Positions 4,794-5,172 of a stretch of 5,172 nucleotides of DNA are shown here, piece after piece. The number at the start of each line of letters is the position of its first letter. Position 1 is the first letter of the stretch. Below the pieces are notes generated by a model. The model did no database searches. It saw only the letters and a list, made by a program, of their open reading frames with translations, and was not told where the DNA came from. Position numbers and translations under genes: made by a program. This DNA is from Actinomycetes bacterium (GTDB taxonomy: Bacteria; Actinomycetota; Acidimicrobiia; Acidimicrobiales; Acidimicrobiaceae): NCBI GenBank assembly GCA_021790495.1, contig JAJYGZ010000302.1, forward strand, positions 1 to 5,172, given 5' to 3'.

Positions 4794-5172
4794 ATGGTAG
4801 AAGTCGAGTTATCCTCAGTACGCGTGGATCTCCGATCGAACACACCGCTGATACTTTTGCGCGAGCTTGCTGAGCCCCATCGCAGCCTGCCAATTTTTAT
4901 TGGCGCACCAGAAGCCACGTCGATAGCAATGGCTCAACGCGGCTATGAAGCTCCGCGTCCTCTAACGCATGACTTGACGCTCAATTTGATCGGGAAGCTC
5001 GGCAGCCACATCGAGAGAGTAGTGGTAGTCGATTTGGTGGAATCGACCTACTACGCCGATATCCATCTGGGCGGATCCCAGGGTCACGTCGTCATTTCCG
5101 CCCGGCCATCCGACGCGGTCGCCCTTGCAATCCGGAGCCAGGCGCCGATCTTCGTGAGCGATGAGCTAAAGA
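4794..5172 (+). CDS. Bifunctional nuclease (BFN) domain protein, DUF151 family, 3' partial
   Basis: The frame is open from the ATG at 4794 to the right edge (126 codons); the family is about 150-165 residues, so roughly the last 30 are missing. Family hallmarks in order: an N-terminal VEVELSSVRVDLRSNTPLILLRE strand pair (2-24), LPIFIGAPEATSIAMA (32-47), PRPLTHDL (54-61), IERVVVVDLVESTYYADIHL (73-92), SARPSDAVALAIR (102-114) and PIFVSDEL (118-125). The domain is reported to have combined RNase/DNase activity in plants; the bacterial role is poorly defined. It is the counterpart of Rv1829 by position and motif. It follows the MerR gene after an 86-base gap, so it may have its own promoter rather than belong strictly to the FHA-MerR unit. 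There is no Shine-Dalgarno; see the leaderless promoter entry. Confidence 0.9.
   Translation, partial: MVEVELSSVRVDLRSNTPLILLRELAEPHRSLPIFIGAPEATSIAMAQRGYEAPRPLTHDLTLNLIGKLGSHIERVVVVDLVESTYYADIHLGGSQGHVVISARPSDAVALAIRSQAPIFVSDELK

Overview
The window looks like chromosomal DNA of an actinobacterium of moderate GC content. The main evidence is the plus-strand order gcvH - FHA protein (GarA/OdhI type) - MerR-type regulator (FtsR/Rv1828 type) - DUF151 bifunctional nuclease, which matches the conserved mycobacterial order Rv1826-Rv1829. The secreted TasA/CalY-like pair on the other strand, and a GC content well below that of streptomycetes or mycobacteria, suggest a deep lineage such as Acidimicrobiia. 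That placement is an inference and is not proven by the sequence.

Layout. Positions 1-1905 hold a two-gene minus-strand unit read right to left. The first gene is a secreted TasA/camelysin-like protein (1905 to 1210). Five bases later comes a longer protein that begins with the same kind of secretion leader and N-terminal module and continues into a LamG (concanavalin A-like) domain; it runs off the left edge. Positions 1906-2450 are a divergent intergenic region with no convincing gene but many inverted repeats, including a perfect 14-bp palindrome and a 9-bp inverted repeat in the presumed leader of the secreted-protein unit. Positions 2451-4707 carry gcvH, the FHA gene and the MerR gene. 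Positions 4794-5172 are the start of the bifunctional nuclease gene, cut by the right edge.

How the genes fit together. GcvH is the lipoyl carrier of glycine cleavage. In mycobacteria and corynebacteria GarA/OdhI is a phospho-switch that inhibits 2-oxoglutarate dehydrogenase and related enzymes, so the two neighbours join one-carbon/nitrogen and central carbon metabolism. FtsR-type MerR proteins are linked to cell-division gene control. The FHA and MerR genes are almost certainly co-translated: the MerR Shine-Dalgarno lies in the last codons of the FHA gene.

Most unusual points: (1) the GarA-like protein has an N-terminal four-cysteine zinc ribbon and no visible ETTS phospho-acceptor motif; (2) the FtsR-like protein carries an extra disordered linker of about 225 residues between its two folded halves; (3) a TasA-like N-terminal module is fused to LamG next to a stand-alone TasA-like gene; (4) a perfect TCAAGTT-T-AACTTGA palindrome lies between gcvH and the FHA gene; (5) the 10-mer ACTAAGCTGG precedes both the FHA and nuclease genes, with TTGA at the same distance upstream in both. 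I see no CRISPR array, tRNA, rRNA, insertion sequence or defence system. The window is mostly conserved housekeeping DNA with lineage-specific variations.
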